DNA from: Ulota crispa
Taxonomy: Eukaryota; Streptophyta; Bryopsida; Orthotrichales; Orthotrichaceae
NCBI GenBank assembly: GCA_963920765.1
Contig: OY987243.1
Span: forward strand, 30,875,060-30,939,059
Length of the DNA: 64,000 nucleotides
Direction of reading: 5' to 3'
Part shown: in pieces, positions 46,225 to 58,326 of the stretch
Numbering within the stretch: the stretch's first letter is position 1
Layout: every line of letters starts with the position of its first letter
Made by a program: the position numbers and the translations under genes
Notes under the pieces: generated by a model
Told to the model about the DNA's origin: nothing
Database searches by the model: none
The model's input: only the letters and a program-made list of their open reading frames with translations

Positions 46225-47440
46225 CGTTACACGAATCTCAACCACAAGTCGAAGTTCTGGACTCAAAACACACCAAATACGAGAGCAAAAAACCGAAAAG
46301 GTATAAACACAAGCACAATACGACTCCAAGAGGAGAAAACACAACTCCAACTAGCCGGGAACTGGAAGAATCCAAAAGAGACTCCCACAAGCGCCCAAAA
46401 CCCTAAGCCCTAAAATCACGGTCATAGGTACGACCCCACGGCCCTAGGTAACACCACACGGTCATAGGCAAAACCACACGGTCATGCAGAATCCGCCCCC
46501 ATAACCGCGGAGCTGAAACTATCTTCCTCCAAATCTTCAGTGCCACCTCAGTTCCTCCCGTGCCAACTGGGCCTTTTCCGCAAGTATTCGCTGATCACGA
46601 GGCTGCACGAGTGCACTCCCCTTTTACTGGTGGAGAAAGGCCAGCACTCCAAATTTCTGCTTTCTCTCCCTCGGCCGCTTGTCCTGTTGTTTTCATTTTC
46701 ATTTTCATTTTCCTCGCGCTTGTTGCACGGATTGCAATAGACAACTGAAATGCGGAGCAAATTTGGACGGAATTGCCAGGTTTTTTTTGCGCAATGAAAA
46801 GCTTGTCAGTTGTATGAGGAGTGCAATGTAGTTTCTGCGGTTTTTTAGGTTGTCGTGTGCTGTTGTAATGGGCGATCAGGACGCTTGTATTGATTACGCC
46901 GATGCAAATTGTGGCATGTACCGATTAAGTTCTATCACTGTCGTTTTGTTGCATTTCTTCTCCTGTCTGTTTCTTTCTTTGAACTTAGGTCGTGAATTTC
47001 GATGTGAGCTTAAGCTACTTTGCGAGCTCTTGTTTTAAGGCGTTTCAATTGATGTATTGTGGCCATATTGTGTGCCGATTGAGGAGTCTGCGTCGTTGAG
47101 GAAAAGTTCTAATGCTACGATGTTAGCTTGTCGATGCGCTTTGCGTACATTCAGCTTAATTTCTTAGAATGTATGTCGTAAATTTTGATGCGAGCTTAAG
47201 CCTTGTATTTAGGATTTTATTTGATGAGCAGACATGGCGTATATGCTTTGTGTGCATTTTAGTAAGCTTTGCTTGTGGTATGCTTGACAGGATTGGAGTA
47301 GGAGGTAAGAGATGGCTGGCTGCAGTTGTAACTTGAGCTCTGCATCTGGTTTTCGAATATTGCAAGATCAACTTCGGTGTTGACATTCGTCGGGCTACAG
47401 TTTTTCCGCAGCTTGAGCTGTAGTAGTCTTTTTCCTGGTC
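46225..47440. promoter_or_regulatory. Shared upstream region of the divergent Cgr1-like and M28 peptidase genes
   Basis: About 1.2 kb between two start codons on opposite strands. A telo-box (aaaccctaa) lies at 46398-46406, about 175 bp upstream of the Cgr1-like ATG, with ccctaa repeated just after it. A site II-type motif, tgggcc, lies at 46568-46573. This pair is common in plant promoters of ribosomal and ribosome-biogenesis genes. At 46415-46490 four degenerate tandem copies of a roughly 20-bp unit (cacggtcataggta) occur. No intron is evident in the coding parts, but the M28 leader may contain one. Confidence 0.5.
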
Positions 47441-50191
47441 ATGTCTTCTGCTGCCAAGATGTTGAGAAAGAAGAATACCAAGTCTGAGTCGGGTCTGAAG
47501 GCATTAGACGACAACGGAGAAGAAGCAGGATTCAACCAGGACGCATCACGGGCAGATATTGCTGATGAGAAGAAGAGGAAGAATTATGTTCCTAATGCGG
47601 TGAAAGCTCCGGCGAAAGACTCTGTCAAGCTCAGCCTGGGTGGACTCCTGGTGCTCACCTTGTTTTTCACGCCGTTGATCTGGCAAGCCAGGCGATACAT
47701 GTACCAGAAGCATGTCACGCCGTTACCCGAATCGGCGCCGCTGAACAAATTCTCGCAAGAGAGAGCGATGAATCACATCCGGGCGCTTGCTGTCGACATA
47801 ACGGGCCGCCAGGAGTCCACGTCTGGTCTTGAGCAATCGTTTACGTACGTCACCGGCGTGATAAACGACCTGAAAACACGAGCACGCTCGGATCTCAGCG
47901 TGGAGATGGACGACGCGCGAGTGGACGGGTCATTCAATTTTCGCGACTTCCTCGGACATCCAGTGTCCAACACATACCAAAACCACCGCAACCTGGCCGT
48001 GAGGATTGCAAGGAAAGACGCTCTACAAGGGGAGGCAACAGTGCTGGTGAACGGGCATCTGGACGGGCCTTTGGGATCTGCTGGAGCAGCCGATTGCGCC
48101 TCGTGTGTAGCAAGCATGCTGGAAGTGATGAGGTACATCGTGGATACAAACTGGCTCCCTCCTGCTCCATTGGTGTTTCTTTTCAACGGAGCAGAGGAAG
48201 TGTTTTGCTTGGGCGCGCACGGGTTTATCACTGCTCATCGGTGGAAAGATGCTCTCGGGGCAGTCATCAACATTGAAGCGTCGGGTGCGAGCGGGCCAGA
48301 CCTCGTGGTGCAATCGGGGCCCGGGACATGGCCTGCTAGGGTTTACGCCGAGAGTGCAGTGCATCCCATGGCGAACACCGTGGCGCAAGATGTCATGCCG
48401 CTCATCCCTGGCGACACTGACTATCGTGTATTCACAAAAGATTTCAGCGACATTCCTGGCCTGGATATCATCTTTGTCCTGGAGGGCTATGTCTACCACA
48501 CTGCTTACGACACGGCAGACCGAGTTTCACATGAGAGTTTGCAAGCGCGAGGGGAGAATCTCATTGCATTGCTGGAAGGATTCACCACCGCACCGGAGCT
48601 TAAAAACTCGTCTATGCGAGCTTTGCATCCCATCTCTACAGAGAAGCGACCTATCTTCTTTGATTTCTTTGGCATCTTCATGATCAGCTACTCGCAATCT
48701 GTGGCGCTGGTATTGCATGCCTTGCCCCTGGCGATCGTGTTTCTAGTGCTGAGGCTGGGATCGGCCACCGAAGGAGCACCTGCGACTGTTGATGCTCGCA
48801 TGAGAGCTATTCTGAAGGGCGCCGGCCTGCAGTTCGTGGGAGCCGTGCTCAGCTTCATCCTGCCTATAACGGTGGCCATCCTCCACCTCATAGTCTTCAG
48901 AACAGCGATGCCATGGTTTGCGCATCCGTGGATATCTTATCTCATGTTTGTTCCTGCGTGTGTGGCGGGATTTCTGACTCCGCGAGCATTGCTCTACGAC
49001 AAGGCTATGTCGGAGCAGGAGGAAAATGATCTCGACTGGAGTGCTCATTGGGGAGGCATTGCGCTGAACGCGGCGTTGGCTGTCTTGTATAAATCTCTTG
49101 GGATCAGTATCGGCTACATGAACTTCTTCTGGTCCTTCCTTATGATCCCCGCGCTCTCGATTATGCGGTGGTGCCAGAAACGCTTCGGGAAGGACTCCCT
49201 TGTGGCCTTCGCTGGGTACATCTTGCCTGGCATGTTGCCCGCGGGTTACATGTGCTACTACTCAGGGATCACGCTCCAACTGATCACAGAGAAGATGGGG
49301 ATGAGTGGTACCTTTCCCCCAATTATCTCCCTTTATGTTGCCGATGTGATCCTGGCTGTGGTGTTTGGAGTCTTCGCCGGTGCCACTGTGGGACCTTTGC
49401 TTCCCGTTCTCGGCAGATGGATTGGGAGACTTCCAGCTCTTCGCATTCTCTGTTGTGTGAGCATCGGCTCTGCATGTCTTTCATCTCTGTTGTTCCCGTA
49501 CTCCTTTCATGCCCCGAAACGGGTGATTTTGACGCATGCGTACCAGACGAATAGCGCAAGCGAAGTGCTCGAATCCGGGTATTCGTTTGCCACCATTGAT
49601 CCTAATCCCATGGACTTTGTGTGGCGGCACTCGCCTGGCGCGATTCGCGCGCTGCACGTCCATCCTCAAGATTCGAGCTTGTCAAAGCCCAACCCCAACG
49701 TGTTCCTCGCTTTGTACCCAATCTCCACGCTTTTGACCTTGTCTCCCGAGATTCCAACATCTCAAGCTGCGCCTGTGGCTACTCCTTTGCCGTTTATTGT
49801 TGTCAACCAAGACTTTGAAGATCGTGAGAAGACGGAGAATCGACGGCGAGTGCACCTGGAGGTTCATATGGGAGCACTGGACCAGGTCTGGGCTACGGTC
49901 ATGAACATCACAGGCCTGCTTGCTGGCTGGTCCATGGTGGATGGGGAGCTTGTACATCCAGACAGCGTGGATGAGAATGGCGTTCCTTCGTACATTTGCC
50001 GTCTGTCTGGTAAGCCGCCAGGAGGCGTCTGGCGCTTGTGGATTGAAGCTGAAGGCCCTGAGAATCTGAGTGTACAGCTTGCAGTGCTGGACCAGGCCGT
50101 GGATGAGAAGACAGCCCAGCTTTCCAGAAGTTTTCCACCCTGGGTGGCTATGGTGGCTGGCTCTACTTATATCTCAACTTACTTAGTCTAG
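47441..50191 (+). CDS. Endoplasmic reticulum metallopeptidase 1-like protein (peptidase family M28)
   Basis: An intronless 916-aa protein. Members of this family are zinc exopeptidase-like membrane proteins of the ER; their plant substrates are poorly known. Order: a polar, charged cytosolic N-terminus (1-60), a first membrane anchor (about 63-82), then the luminal M28 domain. The two-zinc site appears complete: His206 in NGHLDG, Asp218 in GAADCASC, the catalytic Glu252/Glu253 in LFNGAEE, Glu279 in NIEASGA, and His353 in VYHTAYDT. From about residue 410 there are eight or so hydrophobic segments, followed from about residue 690 by a soluble C-terminal domain. Length and order match the plant and animal ERMP1 family (roughly 870-920 aa). 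The ATG fits the family N-terminus. G+C is clearly higher than in the flanks. It ends 512 bp from the convergent ABCG gene. Confidence 0.92.
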   Translation: MSSAAKMLRKKNTKSESGLKALDDNGEEAGFNQDASRADIADEKKRKNYVPNAVKAPAKDSVKLSLGGLLVLTLFFTPLIWQARRYMYQKHVTPLPESAPLNKFSQERAMNHIRALAVDITGRQESTSGLEQSFTYVTGVINDLKTRARSDLSVEMDDARVDGSFNFRDFLGHPVSNTYQNHRNLAVRIARKDALQGEATVLVNGHLDGPLGSAGAADCASCVASMLEVMRYIVDTNWLPPAPLVFLFNGAEEVFCLGAHGFITAHRWKDALGAVINIEASGASGPDLVVQSGPGTWPARVYAESAVHPMANTVAQDVMPLIPGDTDYRVFTKDFSDIPGLDIIFVLEGYVYHTAYDTADRVSHESLQARGENLIALLEGFTTAPELKNSSMRALHPISTEKRPIFFDFFGIFMISYSQSVALVLHALPLAIVFLVLRLGSATEGAPATVDARMRAILKGAGLQFVGAVLSFILPITVAILHLIVFRTAMPWFAHPWISYLMFVPACVAGFLTPRALLYDKAMSEQEENDLDWSAHWGGIALNAALAVLYKSLGISIGYMNFFWSFLMIPALSIMRWCQKRFGKDSLVAFAGYILPGMLPAGYMCYYSGITLQLITEKMGMSGTFPPIISLYVADVILAVVFGVFAGATVGPLLPVLGRWIGRLPALRILCCVSIGSACLSSLLFPYSFHAPKRVILTHAYQTNSASEVLESGYSFATIDPNPMDFVWRHSPGAIRALHVHPQDSSLSKPNPNVFLALYPISTLLTLSPEIPTSQAAPVATPLPFIVVNQDFEDREKTENRRRVHLEVHMGALDQVWATVMNITGLLAGWSMVDGELVHPDSVDENGVPSYICRLSGKPPGGVWRLWIEAEGPENLSVQLAVLDQAVDEKTAQLSRSFPPWVAMVAGSTYISTYLV

Positions 50192-50702
50192 GTCGATCCG
50201 TAGGTAATGTGTAGAGCGGGTCCTTTTTTTTTTCGAGTTAGAGGATATCTTTTACCAATTCTATTGTCCCTTGTATTTTTGCTCTAGGTCAGAGTCAACG
50301 CTTATACTTTCACCGATGCTCTTATTTTTGAAATTGACCAGCGTTGACAAAAGGTCATCATAGTTGATCACAGCAAACCATTCTTTCACTTTTGAAACCC
50401 CTTTTACGGTTAGTACGGTTTCTGTTTCCTCACATTAATGATTCGATATTGATGTAGACAGAATGAAAAATAATATGACAATGCAATGAGGCCTTGGTAC
50501 TCGTTTTGTAAACGAGTGTTTGTAGAAAGTGGGTGGAACACTGACATTGTTTTCTGCATATGCTAGTGTACATGATTGAAAAGCATTTAGCTCAGTTCCT
50601 GATTGTAGCAAGCTGCTTGTTTAGTGTACACAAAATGTTATAATATTCGAATTTTTTTCAAGAGTTCGATTCTAAATGATGCTGAATGTGCTGCACCGTA
50701 TA
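50192..50702. other. Convergent 3' flanks of the M28 peptidase and ABCG genes
   Basis: A 511-bp AT-rich gap that must hold both 3' UTRs. A long T run at 50226-50235 follows the M28 stop. No coding feature and no recognised repeat. Confidence 0.6.
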
Positions 50703-53700
50703 TCATATTCTGTGGAGACTGATGTAGGACAAGAGACGGTATCCGAGGGCCATGAGAACCAGCACCCACGCTTCCTGCACTCCTGAGTTGAGCTGCAACT
50801 CATGTAGAGCTGGAGATGTTGCAATCGACTGACATTGTGTTGCGCAGTTGTACGTCTGGTCTGGCGAGTATTGGATCTTCTGGAGAAGGCGGAAGCTGTA
50901 GTATACGAAGGACAGGTACTTCACCCACCTCATGAACGGCGGCATCTTCTGCAAGTGAGCCACTCGTCCCAGTCCGTGAGTTTGTGTTTCAATTTTGTTG
51001 AGTAGAAAAATGGACATTAGGCCACATCATTTATTGGCTTTGGGCTGAAGAGGGGAGGAGGCTTTGTATTCACAGAACTCTAGTGTTTATCATGTTGAAG
51101 ACTGTCTACAAATTCAGCCAATACAAACAGCATATCTCCGAGAAAGAGCTTTAGCCTAAAGTGACTTGTTTTAGGTAGCGACCGTGAATAGAACAACAGT
51201 GTAGCTGCAAACTCGAACACTAGAATCGCTTGTCTATAAGTGTTAGTGTTGCAGGAATTCACGTATTGAAAATGGGATTCGAAGGTTTAGGGTTTAGGGG
51301 ATTACTTGAACGTAGTATCCTCCTGCAAGGAGAAACACGAGGAGGAAGAGCGATGCGATCACGCCTGCCGATTTCAAGCTCAACGTCGCTGCTCCGAACA
51401 TCTCTCCAAATCCCTGTGAAGGGTAAGGATTTCCACCCAATTGAATATTATCAGGAGATTGAATGAGGCTTTAAGCTAGAATCACATAGCATTCTTGAGA
51501 TGTTGCCTGAACACCCTTGGAATTGTTGAAAAGGGGAGCCAAGAAGAGGGATCCAGGTTCGTCTCGAGCTCATGTTATGTTTGCAATGGCAGGCGTGGCT
51601 CACATTAGACTTTATTTTATTTCCTTTCATCCAATTCTCGGTCGGCATGTTTGCACGTGTAATGATTGGACATGCCTGGCAATGGCTTCAAAAGTGGACC
51701 ATTGTTCAGTATCGAAGTTGCTTCAAATTTCTTTTTGTGTTATAGGTGCAAGTTGTAAGCTATGCTGCAGAGTGTTATGCAGTTGTGTTTGAAATTGGCT
51801 AAGAGTTGGAAAGACATGCCTGACCCGTGATGCCGATGAGAAACGTGGCAAGCAGGGTGTAGAAGAAGGCCTCCACGCTCCTTCGCAAACCCGTCATGAA
51901 ATAGACGATGGCTAGGAAGAGAGTAGGGTAGATGAGTTGAGCCAAACCGTCCGAGATTGTGCTGCTCAAATAGTAGGCGCTTAATCTGTACATGTCGGCC
52001 GCTCTCTCCTTGGTGAGGAACTGGCGCTCCATGGGGAAGGTCATCAGGGTGGTCCACATGGCGAAGGTGGTCCAGAAAATGCAGATGTAGAAGAGCAGCC
52101 CCTGTTGGTCTTGGATGTTGGCGTTGGTGTCGAGCTTCCCCTGCCACCACAGAAGGCCCAGGAGCAACGCCACCCCTATTGCCTGCATTCAGGGAGTTTT
52201 ATTGTTATTGTGAAGGATTTCTATAACGTGAGAGAAGCTTGTCTTTTTTTTTAAAGAAAGGTTACAGTGTTTGACCTGTAAAAATTTTAGGGCGCTGAAG
52301 TAGTCTTTGCGTCGCTCCGTCCATGTGCGTTTGAAGAGGATGCGGAACTGACTTAGCCAGGAGGATGTCCACTCTTTCTTTTCTCGGGTGGCTCGACCGA
52401 GGTCCTTCGAGATGGCTAGCTGCTTGTGCAGGGATTTTTTCTCCAATTGCTCCACCAAGGATTTGTAACTCCTCCTCAGGTACTGATTCAAATCCAGACA
52501 AAAAAATCTGTCACTATTTGACTAGAGAACCCTCTCCTCTCCTCTCTCTCCCCCAAAGAGAGGCATCTCTCACCACTTAGTTGCTTTACAATTGACAGGG
52601 TTTATCTCAGAAACTGCAGAATGGCGTTGAAATTAGTTACCTCGAGAACGATCTCTCGCTGAGACTCTGCTTCCTCAATTTGAAGTGATGAATTTGGTTG
52701 GATGCTGCGTTGACTGCTGTCGAGGTCTTCTGGCAGCGTGATGTCACTCGTCACGCCGGTGGCCAAGTCCAGAAGAAACTCGGCGGGGTTCATTGCCAGT
52801 TGAGGCGCAATGCTGAGAGAATCGAAGTACGCCATGGCTTCACTGGCATACCCTGAGTACAGAGGATAGCCTTCCGAAAGCAGGACGAGCTTGTCGAACA
52901 TGTGAAACATGCGGCTCGACGGCTGGTGTATTGTTGTCACAATCACTCTGCCCGCCTGCATCAAGGGATCGGATCGTTACTGCTATTTTTTTGCTTCACT
53001 TGTGAGCTTTTTTGCTTCACATTTGAGCTTTTAGTTGACCAGTATGTCGGGAGTGTGCGTTCATTGGGAGATCCTTCAATAGAGCTCACTGGCGAGACCA
53101 CGTTGGGAACAAGAGAGCCAGGCTTTTGAGACCACATTCTAGATAAGTTGCTGTTGGTACCAGTGCTCAGTCAATTGTAGACTGAATATCAGGTTGCGTA
53201 GCGGCTTTAGTTTCCTCTGCCTTTAAAACGCTTCAAACGGTTACCTCATTTTCATGGTTTTTAGGCTCTCTCTTTTTTTTGTTGCAGATTGGCTGAGTAC
53301 CATACCTGGGCGTTGTTTTGAAGCACGTGCAGTATTTTGAGCGCAGTGGTGGAGTCGAGGCCGGAGGTGGGCTCGTCCAGGAACAGCAGAGAAGGGTCGA
53401 CAAGAATTTCGTATCCAATGCTGGTCCGTTTCCTCTCCCCCCCGGACACTCCTCGTGTAAATGGTCCTCCTATGCTTGTGTTTTGACATCTGATGGTGAT
53501 TAGAAAACAATAACAACAACCAGTGAATAGAGAGGACAAAATGGGCTTGAAGTTTTCCCCCCTTTCCAACACAGCGTGTCATGTTTTCTCTCTAATTTAT
53601 AAAGTCCTTTTCCTGATTTGAGAAGATGAGAGTTTATTGCAGGTTAGGTACCTTTCAAGGCCAAGTTCTTGCAGCACATTGTCAGCTCGCTGAATCTTCT

Positions 53701-56081
53701 GCACCTGGCTCATGGAGTTGGGCAGCCGCAAGAGAGCGGCAAACACCAAAGACTCCCTCACGGTGAGCGTTGGAAACAGGACGTCGTCTTGCGTTACAAA
53801 GCCCATCCTGGACGCATCTCAACGTCATGTTACACACAGAAAGTGAGCAATAGCTACGCTTGAATGGCCGAGTTAAAATTCTTTTAACTCAAGATGTGAA
53901 ATTGTTTGTGCAGGTGTCAGAGAAACCGAAACATCGTGGATAGGCTACTTAGCATTTTGGCCCCTTTTATGGAGAGGGGAAAATTTCATGCATACCCCTG
54001 AAGTTTGCCATATTTTCATAGATACCCCTGCTTTTTTAGAAATTTCACGAATACCCTTGACCCAAAATTTTCAGGCGTTTGTTATGTTGTGCATGTCATT
54101 TCCTTCTCCCTTTATGCGCACACTACTTTTTTGTTATGCGTGCACACAAAGGAAGAAGGGAAGTGGCGTGCATAACAAAACAAACACTTGAAAATTTTGG
54201 TCCAAGGGTATTTGTGAGCTTTTTGAAAAAGCGGGGGTATCTATGAAAATATGGCAAACTTCAGGGGTATCCATGAAATTTTCCCTATGGAGAGTTGTTA
54301 TTGAGGTGTGGTTTTTTTGAGTAAATTGTGCACCAGACAGACCTTCTCTTGAGAGCGCTCGTGTAAGGCCGGCCGTTGTACGTGACGCGACCAGCCGTGT
54401 TCTTGTGATGCAGATTCAAGCGCCCGCCCAGGATGTTAAGAAGCGTGGTCTTACCGCTGCCGCTGGCGCCCATCAAGGCCAGCATCTCCCCTGGCGCCAC
54501 CGAGGCCGTGATGCCCTTGAGGATGCTCTTCTCCTGTGGGCTGACGTGGCGCACCTTGGCCACGGATCGCATGAGGTGAGCCCTCCACGATTGCGCCGCT
54601 GGCTTCAGCTCCACTTTGTAGCTCACATCCTCAAACTGCGTATTTCGCACAAGATTTGGTAAAAACCAGTTCTCAGCTTTGCTCTAAAAAAGTCAGCATG
54701 TCTTAACCCCAAACCGAAACATATAGTTTTCTTGTGTTTCTTGAGTACAATGTGGGCCGACAGGCTCTTAGTTTTCATCGACCTTAAAAAGAGGTTGAAG
54801 TTACATTCTTTTGGAATGTGGAGGTTGTCCAGTTATGTGAGTACCTCAGGAACATATTCTAAAGAATGTGAGGCTAAAGAGTATGATAATGAGGAGATTT
54901 GGATGTAAAGTCTACAACCAAATGTTGCAGTTTTAAGTAGTTGTAAGAAGAAATCTATTGTTTGGGCCTTAACACTACTCCTTATTTTGCTATGCTTTTT
55001 TGCATGGCTCTCATTTTTCATGAGATACCAGAACTTTGGACCGTTGCTGAGTCGCTGACCTTGGGGTATACAAACAATCAATGGTAAAAACCTGACGAAC
55101 TGTATTGGTGTTGAGCGTCTTGCCTTGAGGAGGATGGGAAGCGGTGCTGATGCCGCTGCCGCTGCCGTTGCCGCGGCGTCGGTGGACTCGCCCTCCACTG
55201 GATTGATGCGGAACTGCGCGTTGTCGGTGAGGTCAGAGCTGCTGCTGGATTTGGGGCCGTTGCCGTAGCGTGGATGGCGGTGGTGGTGGTGTTCGTCCTC
55301 GATCTCTAGCAAGCGAACAATCAATAACAGACCCTGTCAAATCAAAAGTAATCTTGACATTGCTGAAGAATAGGCTGAATTCTGTGACAATGTACGGTGC
55401 AATTAGAGCTATTTTTCATACTTCGCTCAAGTGGCTAAAAAAAGCACTGCTAAATGTGCTGAAAGCCGGGCTAACTGTCCAAAGTTCACGCTGTGGATTG
55501 AACTCACCTTTTTTTTTGTAGCTTGACTGATTTTCTGCTTTCATGGACAGTGTTCCTTACTGCAACAGTGAGAGGAAAACTAGAAGCCCGAATTGCAATG
55601 AAATGGAAGTAGAATATGTATGTCATTGGTCCAGCATTATCATTATTTTGCTTTATTTCTGATACAAAGACGTCCACTCCACACTAGTGGTCCTCTGAAT
55701 TGGTTTGAAAAGCAGGCAATGTACTACTGGTGGAAGGATGTTGGTTAAAAGTTAAGTCTTCTTCTTCCTAATCCTTGATTGTGGTATTGGTAAGTAAGTA
55801 CCTGGATGGAACCGCAATGGGGGGATCATTCCAGACTCGGGGATGTGAAAGCTCCGGGTCCGACCTGTGGACAAGTAGCGCAACACCTCCAAATGATCAG
55901 CAGCGTCCCTGTCACCGTCCAATTTGATTTGCACCTCATGCTCGCCCTGGCTGGCCTCGCCCGCGACGGCGCCGTCCCCATCCCTGCCATGAAAATGTGG
56001 TACCGCCACCGGTACCGCCATCGCCACCGTCACCGCAGGTGCTTTGGTACGTCGACTCGTCGTCCCTTTGGCGGTGTCCAT
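50703..56081 (-). CDS. ABC transporter G family half-transporter (WBC type)
   Basis: Exons in transcript order: 56081-55802, 55305-55124, 54635-54343, 53807-53652, 53489-53306, 52955-52641, 52482-52276, 52182-51820, 51413-51306, 50948-50703; 2334 nt, 777 aa. These plasma-membrane half-transporters dimerise to export lipids, hormones or cuticle and spore-wall precursors; the substrate here cannot be told. Layout: a long, low-complexity, His- and Ala-rich N-terminus (1-150); the nucleotide-binding domain with Walker [10 protein letters not shown] (210-218), signature VSGGERKR (from 318) and Walker [13 protein letters not shown] (338-349); then the H-loop in [10 protein letters not shown]; then six membrane segments. 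It most resembles the ABCG9/22/26 group. Two introns need GC donors: after ILLK (AAG/GCAAGA at 55124) and after GITGQ (CAG/GCATGT at 51820). Nearby GT sites would break the frame. The start is the ATG before DTAKG; an upstream non-coding leader exon is likely (TTTTTGCAG/GCGGAC). Confidence 0.93.
53977..54285. mobile_element. MULE-like MITE, copy 2, in ABCG intron 3
   Basis: A 309-bp palindromic element with ends gggaaaatttcatgcatacc and ggtatccatgaaattttccc. It is flanked by an exact 9-bp duplication, tatggagag (53968-53976 and 54286-54294). It is clearly the same family as 24801-25111; both share atttcatgaatacccttg-type and caggcgtttgtt-type sequence around a central gcatgcac-like loop. Confidence 0.9.
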
Positions 56082-58326
56082 TTCTGGCTGGCGTTGTGCT
56101 GAAGTCCGCCTGCAAAAAGCAAAGCTAAATAAAAAACATAATGCTTGGCTCATGTCCGGATTATGCAGTTCTGGTTTTTGGATCAGAAGTGCGGCATCGA
56201 AGAAGATATACCGGGTGTCATGCAGTGGTCGTGGTGAGGAGGATGGCAGGTCTCGAATCTTTGGACGTACTCCGGTGGGCCTTGTTGACCGGGGATGGAG
56301 GGAGCTTGGTTGTCAACGTTGCAACGAGCTTGGCATGCGCACACCTACGGGGCCAAATCTGGGATTGCTGCAGGTTGTTGCGTACCTACCTTACCACCCC
56401 CTTTGCGTGCATGCATGCATGCATGCAGGCCCGCCTGCCCGCCTGCATTCCTTGTTGTTGTTGCTGTTGACACTGGCCTGGTGTTGCTTTTTTTGTGTTG
56501 TGTTGTTTGTTTCTCCTCCGAGCTGTCCTGTTGGGTGTTTGTGTTGGGGTTTTGTAGGACTAGCTAGAATACTCATCCTTTGGCGACGAGCTTAGTTTAC
56601 AGGTTTAGTATTTTAGTTTGACTAGTATTTACTTTGATTGGGTGTGTGAGTGTTACCAAAGGAAACGAGGGTTCCAATAGCACCCAGAAATGCTGCATTT
56701 GGATATTGGATGCAAAATTTATAGGAAAGTTCAGAGTTTTGTTTGGTGGGTGATTGAAAAGTACTTGGAGGTTTAGGTGGTCTGGCAATTCTGGGTTAAA
56801 CCCGTAAGCGTGCAGGTGTCCAATGAATAAAGGGTTTATGTAGGAGCTGGATGAATGGATGAAGTACATCCAAGTATGGTTAAGAAAGCTATTTTTGCCT
56901 GCCTATTTTTCTAGCAATGGTACTTGTTTGATTATTGGGTATTTGGGTGAGCTTTCATGATTCTTTCGTACGATTTGAGTCAGTTTATGTCGAGAATGGA
57001 ACCAAAAAAAACAACTTGCAAAAGGGGAAGATCTCTAGTTAGGCTCTTCAAAAGCAAAAGCTCCAGGTGTGCATGCTTTACCCCTGCACTATTTTAGGGG
57101 TTAATGGAGGTTCAAGTGATGTGGCGATTTTGGGTTAGTGACTACTATGAGGTTTGCCTACCTTATGCCTGGATCTTCATGAAAATTAGTGGATTCTCCT
57201 TTGGAGTAAAATCAAATTGGTAGATTTTGGAAGATCTTTTTTTTTGTGGAGATGTTTCGGGTTGAAGGCCGATGTCAAACAAATTGAAGTTTGTGAAGTC
57301 AAGCTGCAATTTTTTGAGGGTTTCGAATGTGTTGTGTGAAGAGATGGTATGAGTGAAAAACGTGACCTGTCATGTTTTTATTGATTGCCCGTGAGGCTCT
57401 TAGCTTGCGTAAACATTGCTTTGAAGAAAATATTACCACGTGTCCTTTCTATTGGTAGGAGTGACATTACACAAAGTGACACCATTCCACAATTTTCGTC
57501 GTTGCATTCACAAGTATTAGGGCAACCAAAATTGCAAAGGATTTTACTCAAGTGATGTTTACTTTGCGGAGAGAGATTTATAAGGAAGAGTTGTTTTTGG
57601 CATGTGGTATGGGACTTGGTTTATGGACATTTGGGATGATAGAGTGTGGAGGGGTTGTGTCTCTTCGATGTTTAAGTTTCAAGTTTTCATGTACAACTTG
57701 ACGCTTTTTTTTGTTTGTGCATATTTTTTAATATTTCAAACTTTTCTTGAGAATTGCTTCCATCAATTGATCCAATCGCTACTTTTGAACACAATTGATA
57801 GACTTTGGCTGCAACGTAAAGCCTAGTGCTTGTATTCCGTTGAACAGCTTTTGTTCCATCTTACTGACGTTTGAAATGAAGAAAATAGCCATTGTTCATT
57901 TGTTCATGTTTAAAACTCTTCCAGTAGTTGTTTATATGAATCGTGAGCGTTTTCAAAATACAAAATTTGGGTTTGGGTAGGAGTTGTGATGTAGTGGGTG
58001 GATTCTTAACAATCACCCACTACGGACATTATTGTTTTGGTGTTTTATTTGATGAACATAGAGCAAATCAACATTCCCCAATTTTGTTAGAAGCATACCA
58101 GACTTTCTTTTGTTTTTTGCCTTTTACTTTCATTCTTTGTCGTTCCATGAAAAGACAAAAGAAGAAGCCATAGATGTTTGATTGTTGTAACAATCAAATC
58201 TTTGGCAACGTTTATTTATTGTGTAGAAAATAGTATTATGTACAAACTTTGCAAGTGAAATTATACTTTGACACACTTTTTTTCTACTTCCAAATACAAT
58301 TTTTTTTGGGTATTTTTGTATTGAAA
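56082..58326. other. Intergenic region between the divergent ABCG gene and the cysteine-rich gene
   Basis: The first few hundred bases should contain the leader and promoter of the ABCG gene. A (gcat)n microsatellite followed by a gcctgcccgcc run lies at 56407-56447. From 56600 on the sequence is AT-rich with no recognised element. Open frames at 56044-56595 (+) overlap the ABCG leader and have no family resemblance. Confidence 0.5.

Noticed and set aside
55092-55124. GT donors for ABCG exon 2 (CAG/GTTTTT at 55092; TTC/GTCAGG)
   Set aside because: The first breaks the frame into exon 3; the second adds non-conserved residues. The GC donor AAG/GCAAGA restores the conserved [11 protein letters not shown] junction.
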